DNA of 64,000 nucleotides from Paracentrotus lividus (lineage: Eukaryota > Echinodermata > Echinoidea > Camarodonta > Echinidae), in assembly GCA_940671915.1 (NCBI GenBank), contig CALNVZ010002974.1, positions 20,026,056 to 20,090,055 on the forward strand. The letters run 5' to 3'. Every line of letters starts with the position of its first letter. Position 1 is the first letter of the stretch. This document shows, piece after piece, positions 13,063-23,547 of the stretch. The translations under genes were made by a program, and so were the position numbers. Under the pieces are notes generated by a model. That model did not search any database and was not told where the DNA came from. It saw only the letters and a program-made list of their open reading frames with translations.

Positions 13063-13756
13063 GTCCTTTCCAAAAGGTACTACATCCATATTTGTTGGTT
13101 CGGATAAAAACATGTTGTTCTTTTTTTTCATTGATAGGAGTCTGTTTGGAATTAAACTTTTACAGATTGTTCTACTCTATAATACTAATGGGAATCCAGT
13201 CTAAAAAAAATCTAGGTCTACAATTTTTTCAGTAAATGAATTTTCTATTTGTTTGTTCTGATGGATGTAGTACCTTTTGGAAAGGAAATGTCTTAAAGTA
13301 TGTATATTACCATGTATCACAGCAATATGTTATTCCCAAATGAACATTTTGTACAATTTATATCGCTTGATATAGATGCCATATTTTAAGAAAATCAAAC
13401 TTTGCATTCATTGCAGAAGTTTTCTACTTTTCACTGATGCACTGGCGAACCCAACACACATTACTAACATGCAATAAAAACATATTCATGGGACTACATA
13501 CAATGGATGTAGTACCTTTTGAAAAGGAACTGAAATGGATGTAGTACCTTTTGGAAAAGAAATGATTTTCGAAAGTAATATTTTTCACCCTTTCCATTGT
13601 AAATTCAACTTTCCGTTTTAACAGTGTGTAGAGGTGCAAAAAATTTGTAGATTACTGTTAAAAAAAAAATAATAATAATAACAAAAAAAAAAAAAAAATA
13701 AAATAAAATAAAAACTTAATTTTGATGGAAAATGGATGTAGTACCTTTTGGAAATG
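13063..13756. repeat. Five dispersed copies of a ~27-bp motif
   Basis: The motif ATGGATGTAGTACCTTTTGG, followed by AAAGGA, occurs at 13261-13287, 13503-13529, 13534-13560 and 13732-13756 in plus orientation, and once in minus orientation at 13063-13090. The first two form an inverted pair 228 bp across, like the ends of a miniature element. The next two lie almost in tandem. Spacings are irregular (about 215-245 bp between clusters). Between copies the DNA is AT-rich and non-coding, with an A-rich run at 13660-13712. Confidence 0.8.
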
Positions 13757-14153
13757 AGCTCTTCAAATAGGAAATAAAAACAGTTGCTATGTTTTCTTAA
13801 GAGATTGGAAAATCAATACCGTTCTAGAAGAAATTTTATTGAATAAAAACGAATAAAAAGTAACATTGCTTAATTTTTGTTTTCCTCCAAGGAAGGGCTG
13901 CAATTGTTAACCTTGTAAAGTAAGCAAAGTATATTTGTTAACATAAAAACATTAGAATTAAAAAAAAATCATAAAAAATCACTTCAGGACAATTAATGAA
14001 GGTAATCTTGTTCCCGTTTTTATCAAAATCATACAATATTCTATTTCCTCCTCAAAGCCTCAATTTATGAATGAGTGAACAATTCTTCTTCCTGACAGAG
14101 TTAAGATTAAGGTTATGTTTCGTGATACTGCAGAATTGAAAGAAGGAACTTAC

Positions 14154-14196
14154 CATTAGGTTTCTCCTTCTGTTCAGGATTTGGCTTTCCCTCCAT
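14154..14196 (-). CDS. Candidate first coding exon, unknown gene
   Basis: On the minus strand an ATG at 14196-14194 opens 14 codons (MEGKPNPEQKEKPN plus one base) and ends at a strong donor, G|GTAAGTT, at 14154/14153. An in-frame TAA lies only two codons upstream (14205-14203), so this ATG is the only possible start in the segment. The peptide is hydrophilic and rich in Lys, Glu and Pro, as is common for eukaryotic N-termini. The donor is in phase 1, so the continuation would begin with the last two bases of a Gly codon (GGN). Later exons would lie at lower coordinates; none is identified in 1-14100. I do not recognise the protein. Chance occurrence cannot be excluded. Confidence 0.4.
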
Positions 14197-14269
14197 ATCT
14201 TCTTACAGATATTAACTAATAAATCTTGAAGTCCCAGTCAAACCAATGGACACTCTGCTACCCTCGTCA

Positions 14270-14690
14270 CACGGGGATTGCAAATGAACTCAAAAGCACG
14301 CAAATGCACGCAAATACCTCAATGTTGGTCGTTTGTCAGAGAAAGAGAAATAGAGAGAGACATATAGAGAGAATGTGTAAAAGGAAAGGAATATAAAGGA
14401 GGTTGAAGCTGCAGAGTTTAACACTCGTAACATACAGAGACGCAGGGGAAGACGGCGACGCGTAGACTCCAAAAGAAACAAGCGCCAGAAACAGCCGACT
14501 GTCCCTGGAAACGTTGACTGTTCATTTGTACGTGTTATTGGTAAATCACTTGTGCGGTGCAGACGACACGCGATTGTACAAGTGGTCGCCCCTTTGGTAG
14601 AATACGTTTTGGCGGGAAAGCTAAGATAGGAGTATAGAGCGAGGTCAGCCCGTAATAGAAATGTGCGCGCACGCATTACGACTTGAACGC
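14270..14690 (-). promoter_or_regulatory. Candidate promoter/5' leader of the 14.15-kb exon
   Basis: Upstream of the candidate exon on the minus strand the sequence becomes clearly more GC- and CpG-rich (CGACGCG, GGCGGG, GCGCGCAC) than its surroundings. It contains a repeated GCACGCAAA block near 14297-14317 and a GA/CT tract at 14339-14375. This composition fits a promoter or 5' untranslated region. The 128-codon minus-strand frame 14290-14676 lies wholly in this stretch and ends before the candidate start; I do not regard it as protein-coding. No TATA box is convincing. Confidence 0.3.
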
Positions 14691-14699
14691 AATTTTAAA

Positions 14700-15126
14700 A
14701 GATGTTCATGAGAAGTAACCTTGCACATCATTATTATCCAAAATTCCAAATCCAAAGAAAATCAAGAACCGTAATTTCAATTATCATGAATATACCTTTA
14801 TAGTAAATGCATAAATTTTAGAGATGGCAACATTAGAAATTAGAAAATGAATAGCGTAAGTTTTTGAAACCATTGAACCAAATGACTTTTCATGAGAGAA
14901 AGCAGAAATTATAATCTTTTGATTTCGCGATTCAATTTTGGGAATGCATTCACATAAATAGATTTCTTTCTCTTGTTACCAAGGCATTTATTTCAGCTGT
15001 TTCAACTATTGCGTTCTTCGCGTTCTAATTTCTAATGTTATCACTATTTCATAGGGCTGGTATCTCTGGTTTATAATTAACAACTGCGGGGTCTGTTTGG
15101 CACTGAAGGGTAGGCCTACTGTTGAC
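14700..15126. other. AT-rich stretch without recognised gene
   Basis: Nothing is recognised before the left end of the composite element. The minus frame 15006-15197 straddles the element end and is accidental. Confidence 0.5.
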
Positions 15127-15654
15127 GGTAGGGGAGACCGGGGACAAATGTAACACGGGGCAATTGTAACAGAGGCTCCCATTCCTAGCAGAAACACGCT
15201 ATAAACTTAACACATTCTGTAGAGAACCCATGCCGCATTTAATTCTCTCCACATTGTCTGTCACTCGCACGTCCCCCTCCTGCACTGTTAGCAGATCTTT
15301 TAACGGCTCGCGCGCGCGTGGAACTTTTCCATTAGGCGCCGGAAACAAAACCGTTCTTTGAAGCATAAAACAGTCTAATATTCTCCACATCACCCCATTC
15401 GTTTCTCTTTGCGACAAATATGTTGGATGACGCACGGCTGTCATTTTCTATGATATTTAGAAATTATGTTCTTAGGCCATATTTTGGCTAAAGTTCAACG
15501 CACAATAGCCGAAGCCTAAGATAGAAAAACATTCTCCAAATATCGTCCCTCTGCCCAGGGGCAATTGCGTAAACAAGCTGTCGACAATTGCCCCTGTTTC
15601 TGTTAAACGTAACTTCCGTAGGAAACTCGTCTAAAGCAGATTTCCGGCTGAATC

Positions 15655-15800
15655 AAACACCAAGCTATTAAACTAACCAATCAGGGCGCACGCAAAGCGG
15701 CGGGTTTTTTGGAAAGTGCAGGGCAGCTGAGCGGCACAAGTAGGGAGCAGGGAGCCCGGAGGGCGGGAGGCGGGGCGAGGGCGGGGGGCCCCACGCATGA
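15655..15800 (-). promoter_or_regulatory. GC-rich promoter-like island inside the composite element
   Basis: A strongly GC-rich stretch carries GGCGGG/GGGGCGAGG-type GC boxes and a CCAAT-type motif (AACCAATCAGG). It is followed toward the left end by the best open minus-strand frame in the element. It might once have driven a transposase gene leftward. The G-runs near 15755-15790 could also form G-quadruplexes. Function is inferred from motifs only. Confidence 0.3.
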
Positions 15801-15994
15801 AAACTAAAAATCACCAAAGTAATGGTCATTTATCCGTTTTTTGTACACGTTCGCTTTGAGAAGCCTCCAGGCCCTTACCGCCGTGGCACCCCTGCAATTA
15901 CATTTTTAAAAAATCACAATTGTCCGGAATTTCGGTTGCTTCCTGTACAACATAATTAAAAATAATCAGACAACCTCTGAACAATGAGCTAGTA

Positions 15995-16540
15995 AATTAG
16001 AGACGTCTCCGCGAAATTTCATTTTTAAAAAAAATCCGTTTCTCCGCAATTAGGAGCGACGTCGTCGAACGTCTCTCAAATACTATTTATCCATCGGAGC
16101 AAGATTCCTATTCCTGTCGCGGAGACGTCTCTCGCGAATGAGATACGCACCCCTATAGCTTCAAGCATCATAATTCAGAACTTTGAATGTATTTTCATAC
16201 ATTCTAATGCTTTACAAAACAAAAGGCGTACAACCATCTATCTAACCTCTGACATTAAACCATTACGGTGGTAATCTCACCTTCGCGGAGACCGTCTCCA
16301 GCACAGAATAGACATTTTCCGTCTCCGCGACTGGAATAAATAATATTAGAAACGGTAATCGAAGAGTCTCGGAACGTCTCCATATCTCGGACGACGATTT
16401 TTTTCACTAAATTGTGGCGGAGACGTCTCTCGGAGACGTTCTCCCGCCGATATGGGAGATCGTTTTACATACTTCTGATCCGCGCCGAAACACAAAAATT
16501 TTGCTATATCTATCGCGGAGACGTCCTCCGCAAAGTGAGG
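15995..16540. repeat. Cluster of CGGAGACGTCTC-type motifs
   Basis: At least eight variants of a partly palindromic motif (CGCGGAGACGTCTC, CGGAGACCGTCTCC, AGACGTCTCCGCG) occur on both strands within about 550 bp. The CpG-rich motif stands out from AT-rich spacers. Some copies are back to back (16415-16445), so the segment can fold into several alternative hairpins. Confidence 0.7.
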
Positions 16541-17115
16541 AATACCAGAGCCCTCAAGTTTTTATTCTTGTTGTTTGTTGTTGTTTTTAAAATAATTTAT
16601 ATCACTTTACTGGAAAAGAAAAAAGAAAAAAATATGAAGAGAGTGGACCATTACGTTCTTAATTTCAAGATTGTAAATAGGAGTACACTTGGATATAAAG
16701 AAAAATAGCAAAGAAAAGCCTCGTTGATAAGCTCAAGTATCAGAACTTTATAACTTTGAATGTATGTCGATTATTATGCTTTACAAAAACAAAAAGGTAA
16801 CCATACCTATAATCAAAGACAAATTCAATAACTTTGAACATATCTGTCTAATTACGTTTTTTAGAAATGCAAGAAATATTGATATTTTCCGAAAAAAGTG
16901 CCTTTTATAGTTTGTTTATCATTTGTTCACTGTAATCAGAGCCCCTCAAGTTTGTTTATTCTTGCTTTTTTTTTAAAATATTTATATCACTTATAAGAAG
17001 TTCAGAACTTTCATAACTTTGAAATGTATAATCAATATAGTTTCTTTTTTTTCTACAAGGACCAAAGGTAACCTTATCTATGAGCTAAACATGAGGAATA
17101 AATAACTGTGAACAA
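16150..17115. repeat. Degenerate tandem repeats, several units
   Basis: Three blocks recur in the same order. A CAGAGCCC(C)TCAAGTTT block occurs at about 16549 and 16938. A TATATCAC block follows at about 16599 and 16983. ATCAGAACTTT.ATAACTTTGAATGTAT blocks occur at about 16170, 16739 and 17002, followed by GCTTTACAAAA...AAAGG. The units are roughly 300-400 bp and diverged. The 98-codon plus frame 16412-16708 crosses a unit boundary and is not a gene. Confidence 0.55.
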
Positions 17116-17300
17116 TATGATTTTATTTCATTTTATCGTCGACGGTTCATGGTATAACACATAAAAGAAACACTGACAGCGAATAGCCCATGAAAACCGA
17201 AAAGGCCCATTTACAATGGGGTAAATAAATAGGAAAGAGAATTAGGGACCCCCCCCCGACTTGTTTTTTCTTTTCTTATTTTAAAAAAAGCACCTATTAC

Positions 17301-17460
17301 AGAGAGAAAGAAGAGAAAGAGGAAGGGAGGAGAAAGGGAGAGGCGGAGAGGAGAGAGAGAGGGGGGGGAGAGGGCAGATAGGAAAGTAAAAAAGTAAAGA
17401 GGAAGTGAATGAAGAAAAAGAAAAGAAAGAAAGAAAGACAGAGGAAGAGAGGACGGGATG
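17301..17460. repeat. Polypurine (GA)-rich tract
   Basis: About 160 bp that are almost exclusively A and G on the plus strand. The Leu/Ser/Pro-rich frames on the minus strand are low-complexity translations of this tract, not genes. It could adopt triplex (H-DNA) structure. Confidence 0.85.
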
Positions 17461-18293
17461 GCAGCCCCCATAAAAAAAAAAATATATATATTTTCAATAT
17501 GATACCTGAAATATATGTCCAATACGTTTTGTTAAAGGGCAAAGACATCATATGATTTTGCCAGAAGAAAAAAAATGCGTAAATTTGAAGATTGATTTTT
17601 CAACAAACAAAAAAGAAAGAAAGAAAGAAAAAAAAAAGGCTTGTCATTTTACTTCTTCTCAGAAATGTATCACTTTATTTTGCAAGAATGCTGTAAAGTC
17701 AAAAGGCGTAAGCCTAACATAAAGTGTTTACAACAGTTTGTCAGTAAAAGATATATTGTGTAGTACAAAGTACGATAAAGAACCAAAATATGAATTAATG
17801 AAGTTCTATAATTCTAGCAGTTAAAGGGTGAAGCCACAACAACCTAAAAAAAAAAAAAAAAAAAAAGAACTATCATAACTTTTGTCCTATTCATGCATAT
17901 AACAAGTGGAAAATGTAATATAAATGGGTCAAGCATTGTCATGTTTCATTATACAATTAGTTTATGTGGTTAATGATGTTTAATTGTGTCATGTGCATAG
18001 CTTTGATAAAGAAAAACAAAATGTTACAAGTTCATGTGTTACAATTGCCCCGCACGTCTGTTACAATTGCCCCTCGTTCACGGAGTGCAATCTGTAACAC
18101 TCTCGGACCTCTTGTTTTGACAATGGAATGGCTTCAAAATGACTTGCTTTCTACTTTACCCAAACCTATTCATATGTCAAGCTAAGATATGCATATTTCA
18201 TTTTATTTAGTTTTAAGCAAGTATTTAGCTTCAATAAAGCTGGTAGGTCAAATTTGGAAAAAACTGTAACAATTGCCCCAGGTCTCCCCTACC

Positions 18294-20533
18294 AAGAGAG
18301 ATTCCCTTTTATTATTTTAATCATGACAGGTGAAATATAGAATAAGTGCTTTGGCAAATTAGCATTATAACAAATTCATCTTCAAAAACCATTTCATCTA
18401 TTACAAATCGTGAGTTGGCGCAGGATTCTTTCTTGTCATTTCTCCTCTTTAAAAAAAAAAATCATTCACTAGACCATGGTTAGGAGCTTATCATATTTTT
18501 TTTTTCTGGAAGACCCCTTTTCAGCCGACCAAACACCTCGCAGTCAAAACAACAATGACAGTAATAATGATTTTAACAAAAAGAAAGAAAGAAAAAAAAA
18601 AAAAGACTTTTCAATGGCTTCTGCCTCTCAAGCGCTCACAAGACAACAGCTAATAATAATTTGTGTGTATACTTTCACATTAACATTAATTACTTGAGGT
18701 TAAGCTCGATGATATCATGCATACTTGTATAAATATCAGACAATAAAATCACAATCCAGACATAAATAGCCTTTACAACGCGATCGTACTGTAATTATGC
18801 AAACACGATTAAGATATACCGTAGAAGCCAGTTGAAGAGGATTTTTTGCAAATCTGAACCAAGGCTTCGGAAGACAAGCTGTTTTACTCCTAAATCATTT
18901 TTTTTTTTCCAGGAAGCATTGATTGATTATAGTGCACATTTTAAACGATATTTGCACAATAATTTCCAATATGCCCACGCTACAAATTATGATACTCGGC
19001 CTATTAATCTATTATGAAAAAAGGAAATCAATTTAAACATGCATTTCATTTATTTAAAAAATATACATCAGCTTCGTTATTCAAACTGTGCGTTTTATTA
19101 AAAGAACGTTTAAAAAATAGTTCAAATTGCACGTACCTATTTGTCTTTTTAAATGTAGTCCACATTATTATGTGACATAGTTTCTATGTATTTTAAATGA
19201 CGATAGAAATGTGCTAAAGCAAACGTGAAGATTTTTGAAGATTATTTTTTGTTTAACCACTACTTTTGTTATTTAACTTAATACTGCACTTCTTTTTTTC
19301 GTGTCACTACGAGAGTTGAATTTCCATTATTGATCTACGATATGCAATGGTTGTTGCGCAAACCTAACACAGCCTTACGGAGGATCTGTTCAGAACTTTT
19401 ACCTTAGGGGTTAGATACACTGTGTATTCAGCTTTGGAAAATGCATAATACTCCCTCTTCCCATCTCATTAAATTCTCTTCTGCTTTCTGCAGTCGATCG
19501 CAATGTTCAAGTGAGGTCAAAGCTGATTTTATTTAAGATCAAGTTCCATGATATGTCTCCTTTTCATTCCCTTATTTCATTGAGAACAAGGCGCAAGGCA
19601 TTTTTGTTGTTGTAATGGCAACCAATTTCTTGATTAAAGTGATATCATGCTATAGTTCGGGCACCGTCCACGTATCAAAGTGTTATCACAATCATACACA
19701 CCGTTCAGTTCTGCATCTTACTTGTAATTTTAGATTACTTCGGCTGCAGCCCCATCTTGAGGCGGTTGAGAAGAGATTACGATAGATCAAACAGAAATGT
19801 GTGTAATTGATAGATAATTTAAGTATTAGTTGCGATAAGGATTATTTTATTGTATAGTAAAGTGACAACTGTACTTGGATATTAGAAAGAAAGTTTGAAT
19901 AAAAACTAAGTAAAGGTAATAAATATAATAATATGAAAACAGTATCATTCATAACAGAACGTACAAGTGCAGAGACAGTATTGCAAATGTACATGTATTT
20001 GCATTTTTTTTAAACATCAAGATAGGGCCAGTATTATGATTCAGAATTATAAAAAAAAAAAAGAAAGGAGAGGGAGACAGTGTACATTTTGTCTCTGCAA
20101 GGTATATTTTGAACGTGATGTAAATATATCTTATTTAAAACATCACAATTATCTTAGAAATCACACTGCAGAAACGGTGGTTTTAACTTGGTTTGGTTAT
20201 AGGATAACTCTCATGGTGGTTTTATCCTATATAAAAACCAGTGGTGTTGAATTAAGCACCAACATATTTGCAGTTCACTCACTTACTATTACATTTTTTC
20301 TTTCACTCTTTTGAGTACATTTTGGGGAAGGGGCTCATTACCTCTCACATCTTATTATCTCTCTCTATCCCTCCCTATATCCTCACTCTATCTTTATCGT
20401 CCCCCATTTGTCCATCTCCCAAATTATTCGTTCACCTTTATCTCTCCCTTGCTATCAATGGTTCAGGTTGAAGCTCGTTACTCCACCTGTATAAAATGAC
20501 ACGGGTTCCAAATCCCTCCCAAGAGAACACCCT
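18294..20533. other. AT-rich stretch without recognised gene
   Basis: No gene or element ends are seen. A-runs interrupt at 18584-18604 and 20050-20060. The plus frames 18476-18697, 18832-19017 and 19967-20314 have no supporting splice structure. 19480-19800 is closer to average GC and looks single-copy. Confidence 0.5.
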
Positions 20534-20755
20534 GTATTGACTTTCTTCCATGATCGTGTTTGCGTTCATGATTGAAAAGGCACCCTTCACCATCTCAGAC
20601 ACGTCTTCGTTTCAGATACAAGACGTTCGTGATGGACTTGGGGTGCGTCCATGGTCGAAAAATATTAATCACGATCAGCGGTGCACCGTTCATGGTCGAA
20701 AATTAAAACTGATTATACGTGGATTGGCTTAAAATTTCCCCGCTCTCAGCGCAGC
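20534..20755 (-). mobile_element. Diverged relative of the 12.2-kb inverted-repeat element
   Basis: About 85 bp here (20668-20752) align with the reverse complement of about 12560-12650. The palindromic CGGTGCACCGTTCA is conserved, followed by an AAAATT.AAAC block, a TTATACGT.GAT block and TTCCCC.CTCTC, in the same order. ATGGTCGAAAA occurs twice locally (about 20650 and 20692). No clear inverted ends remain, so this is a fragment or an older family member. Confidence 0.6.
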
Positions 20756-21600
20756 TTACTGCATTCGAAATCAAACTTAATTTTAAGCTGATGTTATTTT
20801 TTCTCACAAAGGCATTTTAATTGTCCTAAGAATGGAGATCTAAAAGACGTTTACATTTACGAATTGAAAAGTATAACATGAAAAGTGTGGTTAATTGTTA
20901 CGATGTAACCTTATTACATTTGATAGCTTCAAGTCTGGACAGCTAACGACACCCTTGTCTGATTAGGGTTAACATGATCATAATTCTATGAAACGCTCTC
21001 CGATGGTACTAAAAGGAAAGATTTTAATAAAAAAAAAAAAAAAAAAAAAACAGCAACAAAAATGTTTGAGCTCATTTTTGAAAGAATGTCTGCAGATCTC
21101 AGTAATGAAATCACAATGGCTTTAAAGAACATAAATATTTCGAAATGTAGCCGCATTATATGGGTGTGTGTAATGATGTGGTGTTTGTGTGAATGTGTGT
21201 GTGTGGTGTGTGTGTGATTGATAAAAGAACCGTAATTCTACTTAAATCAGTAGAGGAGAACATGGTGAAAAATACTAGTATTATTGTCATTAGTCTTTAT
21301 AACCAGCCATAGCTATATAATAAATAAAGTATACATAGTCTTACTTTGTTCAATAATAATGAAATAAACTTCACATCTATTTCACGGATCCTGAAGTGTA
21401 GGCTGAATCTATATTTGCAAATGGCATGCCATATTTAAATGAAATATTAGAATAAGGTTAAAAATCTGAATAACATAATATATGTATTGTTTAGGACCTT
21501 TCAGTTTCCTTTTGGGAGAGTATAGTATTTTAATAATGGCCCAGCATAGCCCTTAACAAGTCTGCAGATGGATTATTACATTATTCACATTAATTTGCCC
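20756..21600. other. AT-rich stretch with simple repeats
   Basis: Contains an A-run at about 21029-21050 and a GT-rich stretch at 21160-21215. Nothing else is recognised. Confidence 0.6.
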
Positions 21601-22700
21601 GTGTTGTTTTACACACAAGACAAACTAATCTTCAAATGTGAGAGTGCCGCTGTTTCATCATTAATTCCTCATTATCCGCCTGACAGACAAATTGATATGT
21701 ATATCTGACATAAAATGCGGCATAATATTTTCATATATAATCGCGTGTTTCCGCCAGCACAACGACGGAATCCATAATATTCATAGTGCGCACAGGGTAC
21801 TAACCGATATCAGCAGGATCGGTGGGAACAAAATGCAAAAGTCGCACACCGCACTACTATCCCGAGTAGGACAAATATAATATGAGGCAATCGTTCATAT
21901 TGTGGTCGAATTCGAGGGGGGTGTGGAGGCCGGTTGGAGAGAAGGGAAATGGCGGCGAGTATACAAACCGACGCATAATGGCCGATCATGTCTCCTATTT
22001 TTTTCGCATGATGTGTCACTAAATGCTATTAGAGGGTGCGCAATGCTATGTATAGATCTAAATTGAGTTATAATGGAGAAGTAGAAAGCTTGGAATATGG
22101 TCTAATGGGATTACCTTGTGTGTGCAGTCGGTCTTCTCATTCGACTTTAATGCCTCGAAAACAGGCTCAGGCGTCAACACAAATACACGCATGATATGTG
22201 CATCCCGGCGCTCATTAAGTCGTCCATTAATTGATTGAACCAATGAACTAAGACACAAACCGGTTCGATCAGTCGGGTATCACGATGCCCGGATTATTGG
22301 CTCTGCGGCAAAATGATTACGGCAATATATCGAACCGAGACAATAGGAAAATTAACCTGTGTATTTGTTTTATAGGTCTCAAAAATGGGCGAAAAATACT
22401 CGGGTAAACACCGCCAAAGAAAGATCAGTGTTCCTTTGCGACGATATTTAATTTTGATATAATTATGCTTTAAGCTAACTCATTACCGATAAATAAAAAT
22501 ATGACAAACAGACAATGGCTATTTGAACAAGTGAAAGTCATTTTCATGTATGGTGGCAAAGCGAGGTGTATTACATATGAATTCATATCTACCGTAGATG
22601 TAAATGGGAAGCGATTTATTATATATGCAGCGCCATCATGCGGATGAAAATTAGGAAGTTGAAATGAAATATGTTGTCTCTCCTGGTAATCATAATGATA
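21600..22700. promoter_or_regulatory. Single-copy, higher-complexity island; candidate regulatory region
   Basis: Unlike its surroundings, this kilobase lacks homopolymers and has near-average GC and several CpGs. It contains homeodomain- and GATA-like cores (TTTATTATATATG, TTAATTGATT, CGATATC). These features fit a conserved cis-regulatory region or an exon neighbourhood. I cannot test conservation here, so the call rests on composition only. Confidence 0.25.
22115..22247 (-). CDS. Candidate internal exon, unknown gene
   Basis: On the minus strand a TCTTAG acceptor (AG at 22249-22248) and a CACAAG|GTAATC donor (22115/22114) bound 133 bp that are open in one frame. The encoded peptide includes the run INGRLNERRDAHIMRVFVLT. 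The open frame extends beyond both splice sites, so a short single-exon reading is also possible. The acceptor's pyrimidine tract is only moderate and the donor is not optimal. No family is recognised. Confidence 0.25.
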
Positions 22701-23493
22701 TATGAATCGATTATCACTGGATACAATCTAGAATATATAGTTCGCAAAAATGAATTTACTATTCTTTTATTAAACTTTTTTTTTCTTCTAGTGACAGAAT
22801 TTGAGGGGCAGATATATAAATATGAATTGCTAATTAGTTATTCATAATGAATATAATTAAGTACCAAGCACTATATCTAAGAAACAATTTAAGATACCAC
22901 TAAATAGGATACGTGGTCACAAACAAATGGTCAATAGGATATCATATACTTCTCGAGAAATCGCACAAACAGACGTTCAATAGAATATTGTATACCTTCG
23001 AAGAAATTCCTCATCATCTCTACCATTGTCTCTTCATCATTTGCATATGATCGAAAGGGAAAAACAAAACAAACGTTTACCAATATAAGAGAACATTAGC
23101 TCCAAAATTATTATGACAAATCAATGTGAACCCTGTCCTGGTGAAAATGTAATTTCTAGAAATAGGAATCATCTGCCATACTGCTAATTATTATTTAAAA
23201 AGTACCCTGACAAAAGAATTATATCAGCTTTATTTGACATAAACAAAAGCAAAATAAGGAATGCGTAGATGATATATATTTATCAGGATAGTTTGACGTG
23301 AGATGGCGCAATTGCTCCGTTAACTAGCGCACGCATTGCTTGCGATTCTGGCACGTGCCAGTCAGCATAAGATTTAACCTCGTGATCACGTTACATACTC
23401 CACACATTCAGAGAGGCGCCACGAGGCTATTGTTAACTCTATATATATACAGAAATATCTTGTATTTAACAGATGCCAAGCAGAAATTTTGTT

Positions 23494-23496
<3 letters not shown>
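22701..23496. other. AT-rich stretch without recognised gene
   Basis: A duplicated ATAGGATA..ATATACTTC-like block near 22920 and 22985 is the only local structure. No exon is credible. Confidence 0.5.

Positions 23497-23545
<49 letters not shown>
23497..23545. repeat. (TA)n microsatellite
   Basis: An uninterrupted array of about 24 dinucleotides. The 89-codon plus frame 23340-23609 that crosses it is spurious. Confidence 0.9.

Positions 23546-23547
<2 letters not shown>

Larger units (their letters stand above)
15127..18293. mobile_element. Composite DNA element, ~3.17 kb, GGTAGGGGAGACC termini
   Basis: The 13-bp terminus GGTAGGGGAGACC at 15127-15139 is matched exactly in inverse at 18281-18293. 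Next to both ends lie copies of GGGGCAATTGTAACA: about 15157-15171 on the left, and inverted copies near 18041-18055, 18060-18074 and 18266-18280 on the right. Related, partly degraded copies lie near 15557 and 15589. Terminal plus subterminal repeats are typical of DNA transposons whose transposase binds several sites. The interior contains a GC-rich island, a GACGTCTC cluster, degenerate tandem repeats and a purine tract, each listed separately. The minus frame 15199-15444 (81 codons) is the most protein-like part but shows no domain I can name. The element appears non-autonomous or decayed. Confidence 0.75.

Noticed and set aside
13063..13756. CRISPR-like array from the five repeated 27-mers
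   Set aside because: The spacings are irregular (31 to over 200 bp), one copy is inverted, and the context is eukaryotic with no cas-like genes.
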